Shown piece after piece: positions 9,920 through 18,947 of a stretch of DNA of 19,107 nt. Position numbers and translations under genes: made by a program. The stretch is from Scytalidium lignicola (Eukaryota > Ascomycota > Leotiomycetes). The first letter of the stretch is position 1; every line of letters starts with the position of its first letter. The notes beneath the pieces are model-generated. The model saw only the letters and a list, made by a program, of their open reading frames with translations, was not told the DNA's origin and ran no database searches. The stretch is from positions 1 to 19,107 of the forward strand of contig NCSJ02000543.1 of NCBI GenBank assembly GCA_002812745.2, written 5' to 3'.

Positions 9920-10770
9920 GATCATGAGATAAAGCTTAAAAAGAGGTTTAAACTAGCTTATAGACTAATTTATCAAACAACTCTTACTAAGGATAAAGTA
10001 ATAAAGAAATAATTACTTGAGAAAATAATACTTAAAAGTTTGTACAAAAAAGGTTATAGCAAAGTTAAAGCATTATTACATTATACAAAGAAAGGAGATA
10101 ATCTGCTAAGATAACCTTATAATAATTATAAACACTTAAATAATAAGACTGAGAAAGACTAATACTCCTTACTATTGATAAACTCAATAATGGACAAGTT
10201 AAAAGGAATTGTCATATTTACCAAGTTAAACTTATAGTTAACATTTAATCTAGTCAAGATTAAAAGAGATAATGAATAAAAAGTTACTATTCAAACTAAA
10301 TACAGTTTATTTAAGTTATTGGTTATAATGTTTAGTATGACCAATACTTTAGCAATACAACAAAGGATAATAGACTGAATATTAAAGAAATATTTGAAGA
10401 AATTTGTAATAATATATCTTGATAATATAATTATTTACTCTAAGAGTATTAAAGAATACAAAGAGTATGTCAAGCTTATTCTAAGAGCATTATAAGAGGC
10501 AGGATTACATTATAAACTAATAAAATGCAAATTTCATAAAGAACAAGTTCAGTTCTTAGGACATTGTATTTCTGGAGAAAGGATAAAAACCCTTGATAAT
10601 AAGATTTAGTCAATTAAAGAGTAAGAAGCTCTTAAGATAATTAAGCAATTACAAAGTTTCTTAAGGTTAACCAACTATTACCAAAGATTTGTGAAAGACT
10701 ATTCTAAAATCTTTACACTATTGACTAAACTCATAAAGAAGGATTAAGCTTATAAATGGAATAACGTTGT
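9920..10770 (+). pseudogene. pol: Reverse transcriptase of copy A (decayed)
   Basis: RT makes cDNA from the element RNA. A single frame runs from DHEIKL at 9920 through the domain. Motif A is KLNL-stop-LTFNL with the catalytic Asp now Asn (10229-10231). Motif B is MFSMTNTLAIQQ in place of the usual PFGL-NAP-FQ. The active site is YLDN (10415-10426) instead of YLDD. The thumb and connection region follows (HYKLIKCKFHKEQVQFLGH at about 10510-10566, then FLRLTNYYQRFVKDYS). Two of the three catalytic Asp residues are lost through G-to-A changes. About a dozen stops break the frame, but I saw no frameshift here, in contrast to gag. Confidence 0.9.
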
Positions 10771-10779
10771 AAAGGATAC

Positions 10780-11240
10780 ATTCTAGAGTATCAAGGATAC
10801 TTTTGTGAAAAGAAGTTTTTTAAGGATCTTTGATCTAGAGAAAGGAATCAGAATTAAAACTAATACCTCTGATGTAGCATTAAGAGCAATGTTATCATAA
10901 TCACAACAAATCAATAAACAACATTACTAAGTATTACTAACATTTTAGTCAAGAAAGCTAAACGTTATAAAAAGAAATTATTAAACATTAGATAAGGAAA
11001 TGTTAACCATTATAAAAGCTTTAAAGCATTAGAGAATATATGCTATTAAATCCAGTAAAACAATTAATATACTTTCAGATTATCATAACCTTTAATACTT
11101 TATAACAACTAAACAATTAAATGTAAGACAAGTACAATAAGCAAAGAAGTTATCTGAGTATAATTTTAAGATTACTTATATTAAAAGCAAAGACAATAAA
11201 AGAGTAAATACTTTAAGTTAAAAACTTAAGTACTTAACTA
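10780..11240 (+). pseudogene. pol: RNase H of copy A (decayed)
   Basis: RNase H removes the RNA strand during cDNA synthesis. In the RT frame: IRIKTNTSDVALRAML at 10850-10897 is the start of the Ty3/Gypsy RNase H, where the usual TDAS has become TNTS (catalytic Asp to Asn, 10862-10864). LDKEMLTIIKALKH holds the Glu motif. ILSDYHNL-stop-YFITT holds the next Asp. NFKITYIKSKDNKRVNTLS is the C-terminal motif, in which the final Asp of the usual A-D pair is Asn. The order and spacing are canonical. It leads into the integrase N-terminal extension. Confidence 0.85.
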
Positions 11241-11439
11241 AGGNAAAAAGAAAAAAAGTAAATTAATATTGAAAGAGGATGAAGAAGGATTCTTAATATA
11301 CAATAAAGGACAACTTATAGCTATAACAACAATAACAAACAAGTATTAGGCTAATCAAATCAATAAAGTAACTAAAAGGGNAAAAAGAAGAAAATGCTTT
11401 ATTAGACATAACTAAAGGAAAGTAGGAAAAAATTGAAAA

Positions 11440-12570
11440 CATATAGTATAAGAATAAAAGGCTATATATACTAATGAAACTAGTAGAAGAATTTATCAAG
11501 GAACAATATAACTTACCATATAATAAGCATATAAAAGTAACTTGATATTATTATCAAATCAATAAAGATTACTTTGTTGTAAAATTATAATTAATAGTTA
11601 AGAAAGTAATTGTAAAATATAAAATCTATAAGAAGGCTAAGAATCCAAGAAAGAAGCCTTAAGAACAATTACATCTTACACAAATACCTGACAATCTATA
11701 AGAACTAATCAGATGAGATTTTATTGTAAAACTACTAGTTTCTATAAATCATACAACAAAGGTTAAGTATGACTTTATCTTTGTGATAACTGAACATCAT
11801 ACCAAGTTTATAATCTTTAAACTGTTCAAAGAGATTTGAGAAGTAAAGGAGGTAGTTGATATATTCTTATAAAGAGTAATGTCTTAATAAGGGATACTGA
11901 AATAGATAATCTCTAATAAAGATATAAGATTTGTATTCAAATTTTAGGAAACATTAACAGTAAGAATAAGAGTTAAAAGGAAATTATCAACAATGTAATA
12001 TTCACAGACTAACAAACAAACAGAATGTTTGAATATATAGTTAGAAGAATACTTGAAATGTTATATCAACTATGATCAGGACAATTAAGTTGATTACTTG
12101 CTAATAACAGAAATGTCATACAACAGTATACTATACAAATCAACTAAAATCACTTCATTCTATACAAATTACAAACAAAAACCAAAAGAGTTCTGCATAA
12201 GACTAGAATTAGAATCTACAAGTAAATCAGCAAAGATCTATGTAAAACAAATAGAGGAAATGCAAGAAAAGATCAAGAACTCACTTCAATATACTAAAGA
12301 AAAAATGAAAAAAATACTATGATCATAAACACTTGATAGAACTAACATATAAGAAAGGGGATAAAGTTTATCTTCTTAAAAAAAAACATCAAAACAACAA
12401 GACTAAGTGATAAACTAGACTAAGTAAAGATAAGACTATATAAAATCGAAGAAATTTATAAACCTTTAACTTATAAATTAAAGTTACTAATAATAATTAA
12501 GATATATTCTATTTTCCATGTTTTACTTCTTAAACTAATACTAGAAAACACTTAAACATTAATACTAGAA
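11440..12570 (+). pseudogene. pol: Integrase of copy A (decayed)
   Basis: Integrase joins the cDNA to host DNA. The zinc-binding region is damaged: the CX2C pair reads YKIY (Tyr codons at 11618-11620 and 11627-11629). Catalytic core: Asp kept in DFIVKL (11717-11719), second Asp changed to Asn in SNKDIRF (11915-11917), Glu kept in TNKQTECLN (12023-12025). Asn to Glu is 36 codons, exactly D-X35-E. YLKCYINYDQDN and the open frame 12098-12322 follow. After that the reading moves frame twice: at the A-run near 12301-12314, before YDHKHLIELTYKKGDKVYLL, and at the A9 run 12378-12386. Both shifts are in homopolymers, so they could be sequencing errors. Confidence 0.9.
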
Positions 12571-12575
12571 GAAGT

Positions 12576-12742
12576 TAACCTAGAAAGAGAATATAAAGTC
12601 AAGAAAATTATCAGTTATAAAATACATTATAAGAAATTACAATATTTGGTTAAATGGATAAAATATCCAGAAAGTAAGAATAAATAAGAACTTACTTTTA
12701 ATCTTATAGATTATAAGGAGTTATTAAAAGGATATTATTAAG
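12576..12742 (+). pseudogene. pol: Chromodomain at the integrase C-terminus, copy A
   Basis: A chromodomain binds modified histone tails and directs integration, often to heterochromatin. The frame reads EVNLEREYKVKKI, then IHYKKLQYLVKWIKYPES and, after a stop in place of an expected Trp, ELTFNLIDYKELL. The hydrophobic YLVKW core and the position after the GPY/F-like tether are diagnostic of chromoviruses. Corresponding chromodomains occur in B (about 4960-5070) and D (17217-17380). Confidence 0.8.
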
Positions 12743-12871
12743 CTTATCTTAAAATGGATTTCCAAGTAATAAAATTACAAAGTCAAAGAAGAAAAGGTCA
12801 ACAACAAAGGAAGAAGTTATACTTAAGTTAGCAAAATATAATTTTAAAGTTTATAAGGAATCCTGTTTCTC

Positions 12872-13330
12872 TTACCTCTCTTTACTCTCTTTAACATCCA
12901 GTTCATCCAAAGTCTTTAAACTATAATAAACCATCTCCTCAACATACCTTTGAAGGAAAACTTGTTATTTGTCCAAACAAATAAGATAAGCAACAACCTT
13001 GGCCAAAGCTTAAAAAGCTTAGGTCAAGGTAGTAAAAGTCTTCTTATACTTAGAAGAAAGGCATTTGTCCTCATGTTTGTATAACTCTTAAGAAGGTATA
13101 TAAAGATACTTGTTATCACATTTGCAACCGTTACAAACATATTCCTTACAATGATTAGAATCAGAAACTATCTTATATAATAATCCTTTTCATTCGCAAT
13201 ATGTACAAGGCATTACTTCAATCTTGAGGTTTTGGATATAGATACCAAGACTTAATCTTTCTTGGTATTTCCTTGATCATAATCGTTCTAGTAAATTACT
13301 GTTATCAGGATTTGAACGTTTTGGTGACAT
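12872..13330 (-). pseudogene. Antisense cysteine-rich ORF between chromodomain and 3' LTR, copy A
   Basis: One minus-strand frame runs from an ATG at 13330 for 152 codons to a stop at 12872-12874, with six in-frame stops (codons 18, 47, 81, 104, 107, 122), each derivable from Gln, Trp or Arg by a transition and with no frameshift. Residues 40-72 carry a cysteine cluster: MPCTYCE, then HCKEYVCNGCKCD. The C-terminal third is Leu, Lys and Glu-rich and probably helical, ending with VEEMVYYSLKTLDELD, similar in style to small uncharacterised proteins common in ascomycete genomes (recognised from memory, not searched). Its orientation is opposite to gag-pol, so it would need its own promoter. A related ORF is present in copy B. 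The start could also be Met40 at 13213. The function is unknown; zinc binding is likely. Confidence 0.65.
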
Positions 13331-13405
13331 GTTTAAGGAAAGAAGGAGTTAAGGAGTAATGAGATTGTTCATGACAATAGTTAAGTGTCAAGGTAATGTT
13401 AATGC

Positions 13406-13418
13406 AAAAAGGGGATAA
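13406..13418 (+). promoter_or_regulatory. Polypurine tract of copy A
   Basis: aaaaaggggataa immediately before the 3' LTR. Such a purine run primes plus-strand DNA synthesis in LTR retrotransposons; its location next to the TGTTA terminus is canonical. Confidence 0.75.
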
Positions 13419-13778
13419 TGTTATAAGTTAAACTGAACAAGCTAATTGGTGTAAGCCTGAGGCTTGGTACACAACAAGTGTACACAGAGAACCTAACAAT
13501 TAGGAGGTCACATGACCAGGATCACTAGATCAGAGTAATCCAATGATCCAAGGACTTGGATCAGGGGATCAGAGTAATCTAACAATCTAACTGTATTTCA
13601 TTATCTATATAAGCATGCTGTAAGAACATAAGAGTAAACTTCTTGTGTTCAACTTAAATACATCATTAAATCCTACCCTTGACTTAGTCACATGCTTATA
13701 TGTTATATGTTTCCATTGTTCTTAAACATTTACCTTACCCTGGCTATCTAATGACCTGGATAGCGTAGTTTTATAACA
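13419..13778 (+). repeat. 3' LTR of copy A (360 bp)
   Basis: TGTTATAA at its start and TATAACA at its end; gapless alignment to 6567-6926 with about 47 differences, all C/T or A/G. The TATA box is at 13606-13612. Changes run in both directions between the LTRs, so both copies have been mutated independently. Confidence 0.95.
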
Positions 13779-13783
13779 AATTA
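13779..13783. repeat. Target-site duplication, right (aatta)
   Basis: Matches 6562-6566 exactly and confirms the outer ends of copy A. Confidence 0.8.
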
Positions 13784-14880
13784 TTATATTTAGATATACT
13801 TAAAGTTTAATGAGATTTAATGTATAAACTTTAAAAGTAAAAGAATTTAAAATTATACTTTAAAGCTTTAAAAACTTTTAAAATGTAAAATGTCTTTTAT
13901 ATATACTATTCTCCTTAATTAATAATAAAAAGAATCGTTTTGTTTTAGTTAATATATTTATGTTAATATATTATTAACAAAGGAAATAATTAAATTTAAG
14001 GAAATATATATTAATACTCTTTATTAAAGTTAATTCTTTATCAGTTATTATAAAAAGTAACTTTATAATATACCTTTGTTATATGATTATACAATATAAT
14101 TCTGTAATATATAAACTAAATTATAAATTATTATAAACTTAAAGAATTTTCAGAATTTAAATAAAAATACTTATATATATAAGTAAATATTCAAATTTAA
14201 AGTTTAAAAGTGAGTTTGAATTATTTGTAATACTTAATTAAAGTATATAAAGTTAAGAAATGTTTTTAAATGACTTAAAGTATTATAAGATAAGGTTAAA
14301 ATATTTAAGTTTATATATAATTATATAATTTTTAAGAGATTTATAAGATTTAATAAAGTAATTTAAAGGTTTTAAGTTTTTAAAGTTTAAAGGTAAAATT
14401 AACTTGTATATATTAATTAATTATAGTGTATAAATTAGTTAAAATGAGTTAGAATTTTATAAGATAAGTTTAAAATATTAAAATTTATATATTATATAAA
14501 ATTAATAAAATTCCTCTTATAAAATTTAATTTTAAATTTATTAATTTGTTTAATTCGATTAATTCTTTGATTAAAGTTAATTATACTATTAATTTTATAT
14601 AAATAAATAAAACATTAAATTTTTAATATATTTAAATTTATCTTTTAAGTAGAAATATTAATTATGTTATAGACTAAGTTTAAAGTAAGAATAGTAAATT
14701 ATAATCAAGAAGATAATAATATTAATAATTAAACTTATTTTATTTTTATNAAACTAATTTTTGAAGAATTCAAATTATAAGGATTATATAAGTTATTTTT
14801 ATATACATTAAGTTTTATACATTCTTAAAGTGAACTTCTATTTTAAAAAGCTCTGTTTATGTGCTTAATATATTACATAT
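13784..14880. other. Extremely AT-rich stretch, no gene seen
   Basis: Almost only A and T, with no reading frame, motif or LTR end that I could support on either strand. If copy B was split by copy A, its RNase H and RT should resume here on the minus strand, but I found no trace. The sequence may be saturated by mutation. Confidence 0.5.
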
Positions 14881-15960
14881 ACTTTTCAAGCTTTATAACT
14901 TAAACTTTAAGGTTATTTTTTCCTTTTAAAGCTTTTATCTTTAAAAGTTATAAGCTTTTAAGATTCTTTAATACTCTTTTTAAAGTTTAAAAATATAAAG
15001 ATCATTCTTAAATTTTATACTTTTTTCAAGTATGAAAATCTTAAAATAATATCTTTCTTTAGTAGTTTAATGTTATAATACTTTTAAAATAGTATACTGC
15101 TTTAATATTCTTTTAATATTCTAATATACAAGTCTTTTATGTTAATACTAAGCTTTATGCGTATGTACAAATATAGTTTTACTATTTTTTTTTATATTTT
15201 TTNAACTATTAGCTTTTTTNAATCTTTTTNGAAAGGGTATAAACTTTAAGTGAAGACTTAATACTTTACTTGTTTCTTTTTATTATTAATAATACAAAGT
15301 CAAATAAAGCAAATATAAAATGGTCAAATATGACAAACATAAAGTTATTCTTAATGTTAAGCTTTTTAATTATAATTAAATGTGAGTATTCTTTTAATGT
15401 AATAATCTTATAAAGTAATTCTTAGATTATTGTAAAATTGAGTAAAGATTAGTAAATATTCTAGAGTTTTCGAATAAGTAAAGTATAATGTATAATTACT
15501 AGCGTTTTCAAAGGTTTATATAAACTTTTTCTATTACTTTTTTTTTTCTTTTNCTTTTTCTCTTTGTTATTTTACTTTTTACCTTTATAAAAATAAGTTT
15601 ACTTTTTCTTTAATTCTTTAAAACTTAAAGTTAAACTTCGAGTAATATTATATAAATATTTAATTTGTTGTTTTCTATTTTTTTCTTTTTGATTATAGTT
15701 ATATAAGTACTTTATTTTTACATTTTTTTACAATTTTNCTTTTTTAATATGTTAAAAGCTTTTCAACTGACTTTAATGATTTTCTTTGTTGGATTTTCTA
15801 ACTTTGAAGTAAGTTTCTTCTATTTACCTTTATTAACTTTTTAACTAATATACAACTAGTTTATTATAGTAAAAAAGCATAAGAAGTTTATTTATTTTTA
15901 TTGTTTATAATATAATAAATTTTTATTTATTCAATTTAACTTTAAGTATGAAAAGTGTTT
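14881..15960 (-). other. Possible decayed coding sequence, minus strand, unassigned
   Basis: The minus strand is A-rich like the coding strands of the other copies. Between about 15160 and 14850 it gives a protein-like frame with stops at plausible Gln/Trp positions (for example YNIKLLKKDIILRFSYLKKV), followed by Lys-rich text. Around 15540-15740 the translation is Lys- and Asn-rich with Ns in T-runs. I recognise no domain. It may be a gag remnant, but that is a guess from strand composition. Confidence 0.2.
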
Positions 15961-15966
15961 ATATAA

Positions 15967-16306
15967 TGTTATAACACCTTTGAGGACATAGTTATATAAG
16001 CTCAAGCCAGTTACTCTTATAAGGTTTATGTAAAAATAAATTGTCTAAAGTTATAGTAAACAAGTATATATAATAAAGTTATAACTTAAATTGAATATAA
16101 GGTTTTTAATTAAAGTTTAAAGAGTATATTCTTATATAAACATTTAATAATTCACTTGTATAAACTAATATAAACCTGTATAACCATATATCCTTATATG
16201 CCTTTATATACTAAGACTTTGTTATATAACTTAATACTCATTGATTATTAATATCTTATAAGTTATCCTTTAAACTTATTAAACTGTGAAAGTAAGATTT
16301 ATAACA
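15967..16306 (-). repeat. Probable solo LTR (copy E, 340 bp), related to the LTR of copy C
   Basis: On the minus strand it starts TGTTATAAATCTTACT and ends ATAACA. The TATATAAG box region and about 100 bp after it match the LTR of copy C with differences that are almost all transitions; the outer U3 part is different and AT-rich. It is bounded by tataa on both sides (15962-15966 and 16307-16311), as expected for a solo LTR left by recombination between two LTRs. The five-base match is AT-only, so it could be chance. Alternatively it is the 3' LTR of copy D, but no polypurine tract is seen beside it. Confidence 0.65.
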
Positions 16307-16311
16307 TATAA

Positions 16312-16560
16312 ATATAAAATGTATAAAAAANGTTTTATGAAAATATTATTGTTATATGAATAAACTACTTTAACTTGTTAATTAAATGATTATAAACAAT
16401 GTTATAATTGTTATTATTCTTTGAATAACTTAATAAGATTATACAAAATGTATTCAGTATGATTAATAAGATTTTGTATAATATTAATAACTGTTTAAAA
16501 GCTTTAAANTAATACTATTTAAGAAGTAATAAGTATTTTCTCTTTTTCTTTTTNAAGTTA
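16312..16560. other. AT-rich spacer, no gene seen
   Basis: No motif or reading frame supported. It lies between the solo LTR and the plus-strand remnant. Confidence 0.4.
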
Positions 16561-17095
16561 ATGTATTATTAATACTTTAAAAGCAGACTTTTCTAATAAA
16601 AACATATCCTTTTCAAAGAATACTAAGTCAGATGAATTAAATAAGTTAAATAAATTAAATGATAATAATAATACTTTTACTTTTTTTNACTTATTATTTT
16701 ATTAGTTTACATTTTCTAACAATATAAGAAAGTAATGCTTTTACTATTACTAATACTATTCTTGTTATAATGCTTTTAATTGCTTTTACTTATTATTTTA
16801 CTTGTTTTACTAATAAGCTTTTTAGATTAATAATACTTGTTTTAGTTTTAATTCTTAATATAATGTTTTTTTACTAACTTTATATTTAATTTTTCCTTTA
16901 CATCTTTGAACTATTATTTTCGGTTTAAAGATAATAGATTTGTAACTTCTTTTATTTAGCTTAATAGCTTTACTAGTAATGATAATAATAAAGGTAAAGA
17001 TAGTAATAAGGGTAATGGTAAAGGTAATAGAAGAAGTGATAGCTTTTTATCAAAGAAAAAAAAGTATAAATACAAAAGTAATTATAAGTATTAAT
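16560..17095 (+). pseudogene. Unrecognised decayed coding sequence, Leu(Pro)-rich then Gly/Lys/Asn-rich
   Basis: Plus strand: a polar stretch (SKNTKSDELNKLNKLNDNNN, 16618-16677) leads into a Leu-rich run at 16735-16830 (MLLLLLILFLL and LLLLIILLVLL) that looks like a Pro-rich tract with CCN changed to CTN. Then comes an open frame containing SNDNNKGKDSNKGNGKGNRR and a basic tail ending at a TAA at about 17092. The frame shifts near the N at 16688. It is antisense to copy D and lies just past D's chromodomain, where A and B have their antisense ORF, but I could not align it with that protein. It could also be a retrotransposon gag. No function is assigned. Confidence 0.3.
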
Positions 17096-17129
17096 ATTAA
17101 GTAAATAACTTTTTGTTTTTAAGTATTTT

Positions 17130-17800
17130 AATTTAGCCTTTTTTACTTTTTGCTTTTTTTCCTTATAATTTTTAACTATATTGATTTTGAAGAAATTACT
17201 TGTTTTATAAGTAGTTGTTTATATTGTTTTTTATATTCTTTAAGCTTTTTCATAGCATTTTACAAGTGTTTTAACAGCTTTTAAGTATTTTCTGCTAGTA
17301 AAAATCCTTTTTATTTTATAAGATACTGTTAAGTTTTATCCTTTTTAATTTTATAATCTAAAATAACTTTAACTTTTTNACTTGTATTTATTATTAATAA
17401 CTTCTTTTTCTAAGAACTTCAACGTTGTACTAGCTTTATGATAATATAATTCAAGAAAGAATACATAAAAGACTAAATATACTTTTATCTTAAAAAGTAG
17501 TTTTAGGTTATATATTAAATTATTACTTGTAATTTAAACTATCTTTAATGGTTTTAAATATTGATCTAATAGCTTTTTGCTAAGTTTTTGCTGTTGTAAA
17601 TTCTTTGTAAATATTATTATAAAGTTATTTATTTTAAATGTTATTAGCTTTTNGTTTTTTTGTTATAATATTTNCTTTTTATACTTTTNATAGTTTTTTT
17701 NATTATTGTTTTNATTATTGCTTTTNCTTTTTCTTTTNATAATATTTTTTATTCTTTTTTTGTATAATAATTGTTCTTCTTTTTTATAATGTTATTTTTN
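17130..17800 (-). pseudogene. pol: Integrase C-terminus and chromodomain of copy D (decayed)
   Basis: Minus strand, upstream to downstream: KYYNKKTKKLITFKINNFI, then TKNLQQQKLSKKLLDQYLK (17560-17690), the post-catalytic tether with its usual Leu-Asp-x-Tyr-Leu signature. FKIKVYLVFYVFFLELYYH at about 17445-17510 is the segment normally ending VFHVSLLEPY. The chromodomain (17217-17380) contains QYLIK-stop-KGFLLAENT-stop-KLLKHL, where both stops fall at conserved Trp positions. Ns are dense at 17650-17800, each next to an A-run (minus-strand sense). The catalytic core is absent; the coding strand is lost at about 17800-17884, where the hAT element begins, so D was probably split by that insertion. 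Confidence 0.75.
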
Positions 17801-17898
17801 AACATTAATCTAGATTTTGAGATTATAATTATATATATTATAAAANGAAGGTTATACTAGTAATACTATGAATATTATTGTTATCAGTATGATCACAA

Positions 17899-18200
17899 AT
17901 TACTCAATTACTCAATTAATAATTGATTAATAATTAATTATTTGATTTGATTAATGATTAATATGATTTAATTAATCAATTTAATCAATTTAATCAAGTT
18001 GTTTGAAAATTTTATTAAATGTTATATATATATTATTAGCAAATATAATTAAATTAATCAAATTATTTAAAATGGTTAAAAATATATATAATATTGATTA
18101 AACTATTTTAAAGATTATTAAACTTTATTATTATTATTTTATGATTAAATTAATTAAATTAAATTAAAATTAATCAAACTTAATATATATTATTAACAAA
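17899..18200. repeat. AT-rich subterminal repeats (TTAATCAA/TTGATTAA type)
   Basis: Begins with a tandem attactca-attactca-att (17899-17917), then many copies of gattaat/attaatc and a tandem caatttaat (about 17977-18000). The same short word appears in both orientations. hAT elements often carry short subterminal repeats bound by the transposase; that role is inference. Low complexity alone could also explain the pattern. Confidence 0.4.
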
Positions 18201-18473
18201 TATAATTAAATAACAAAATAATTTCCTTCTTTTTCTTGAACTTCTTGAATCTCATCTTCTTCTTTAAATAAATCCTAACTTTTTNAAACATATAATAGTT
18301 TGAAAAGTATCTTTAAAAAACTTATTTCGTAATTTAGTAATAATTAAAGCTCTTTGACTAAAAAATCTTTTACTACTAACTGAAGTAGTTAGGATTTGTA
18401 AATATTTCCTAGCTATTAAAGATAAAATAAAAAATCTATCTTTATTAGCTTTCTACTAAATAATAGGAATATT

Positions 18474-18526
18474 CTATAAAATATAATAATAATAATTTTT
18501 ATAATAATATTAAATTCAAGACTTAC
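18474..18526 (-). other. Intron in hAT transposase (53 nt)
   Basis: On the minus strand, GTAAGT at the donor (18526-18521) and TAG at the acceptor (18476-18474). Removing it joins RVNRQ to the next exon in phase 0 and restores the dimerisation-domain frame. Length and donor are typical of filamentous fungi. Confidence 0.65.
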
Positions 18527-18674
18527 TTGTCGATTTACTCTTTTTTCTTCAAAATATAAAATAAATTCATTTATATCTTCTTCTTCACTAATATATATAT
18601 CTAAATCATCTTCTGTATTTTGAAGATTAAGTAATAAAGTTTCTTGTAAAGGAAGAAGAATATTTAAATGTTCT

Positions 18675-18732
18675 CTTTTTAAATTATTAATTTATTAGTA
18701 AATATTTATATTAATATTAAAAATAATCCTAC
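18675..18732 (-). other. Probable second intron in hAT transposase (58 nt)
   Basis: Donor GTAGGA (18732-18727), branch-like TACTAAT (18700-18694) and acceptor AAG (18675). Splicing in phase 2 joins the upstream exon frame to REHLNILLPLQETLL. The acceptor AAG is weak, so this is less certain than the other intron. Confidence 0.45.
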
Positions 18733-18947
18733 CTTTAATATCCTTAATACAAACTATTATAAATATTACTTGATAAACTTGAAGATAAGCTTATATTAAT
18801 TAATCCTTCTCTTTTTATCTTAAGATTTAATATTAAAGTTAAATATAAAGCCTTTAATTCAGTATCTAATATCCTTGTTTTAAGATAATATTTCTTTAAT
18901 TTAATTAAGCCTTTACTAATAGCATTTTTGAAAACTAGATCTTATTA

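Larger units (their letters stand above)
6567..13778 (+). mobile_element. Copy A: complete but inactivated Ty3/Gypsy chromovirus-type retrotransposon
   Basis: A 7,212-bp element with two 360-bp LTRs, flanked by aatta duplications. Internal order: gag with zinc knuckle, protease, RT, RNase H, integrase, chromodomain, an antisense cysteine-rich ORF, polypurine tract. The order RT-RNase H-IN is Ty3/Gypsy, and the C-terminal chromodomain places it with the chromoviruses. It is less AT-rich than its surroundings, so it is probably the youngest insertion here. Its LTRs differ at about 47 sites by my hand alignment, all transitions. Stops occur throughout every gene and catalytic Asp residues are replaced by Asn, so it cannot move by itself. 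Confidence 0.95.
18206..18947 (-). pseudogene. hAT transposase, C-terminal part with dimerisation domain (decayed)
   Basis: hAT transposases cut and paste the element; the C-terminal domain dimerises. Minus strand: GLIKLKKYYLKT and ALYLTLILNLKIKREGL (18780-18925) match the family block before the dimerisation region. An acidic linker (TEDDLDIYISEEEDINEF) follows. After an intron comes the dimerisation domain: two adjacent stops at the Trp-Trp pair, then KANKDRFFILSLIARKYL, LTTSVSSKRFFSQ and LIITKLRNK. The end, FQTIICL, K-K-L-G-F-I and an acidic tail (EEDEIQEVQEKEGNYF), sits in other frames after homopolymer shifts near 18315 and 18265. The stop is at 18206-18208. The N-terminus is missing. 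It is better preserved than the Gypsy copies around it. Confidence 0.8.

Noticed and set aside
11293..11499. 68-codon open frame on the minus strand
   Set aside because: It is the complement of the integrase N-terminal region of copy A; rich in Tyr, Ser and Phe as expected for the reverse of an A-rich coding strand.
3083..16306. The two related minus-strand LTRs as the two ends of copy B, with A nested inside
   Set aside because: The spacing is plausible, but the sequences just inside the two LTRs do not give one element: the left LTR leads into gag of copy C, the right one has its own flanking tataa pair, and no RT or RNase H of B is found at 13784-15960.
17899..18200. CRISPR-like or microsatellite array
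   Set aside because: Repeat words are short, irregular and in both orientations with no spacers; they fit subterminal repeats or low complexity better.
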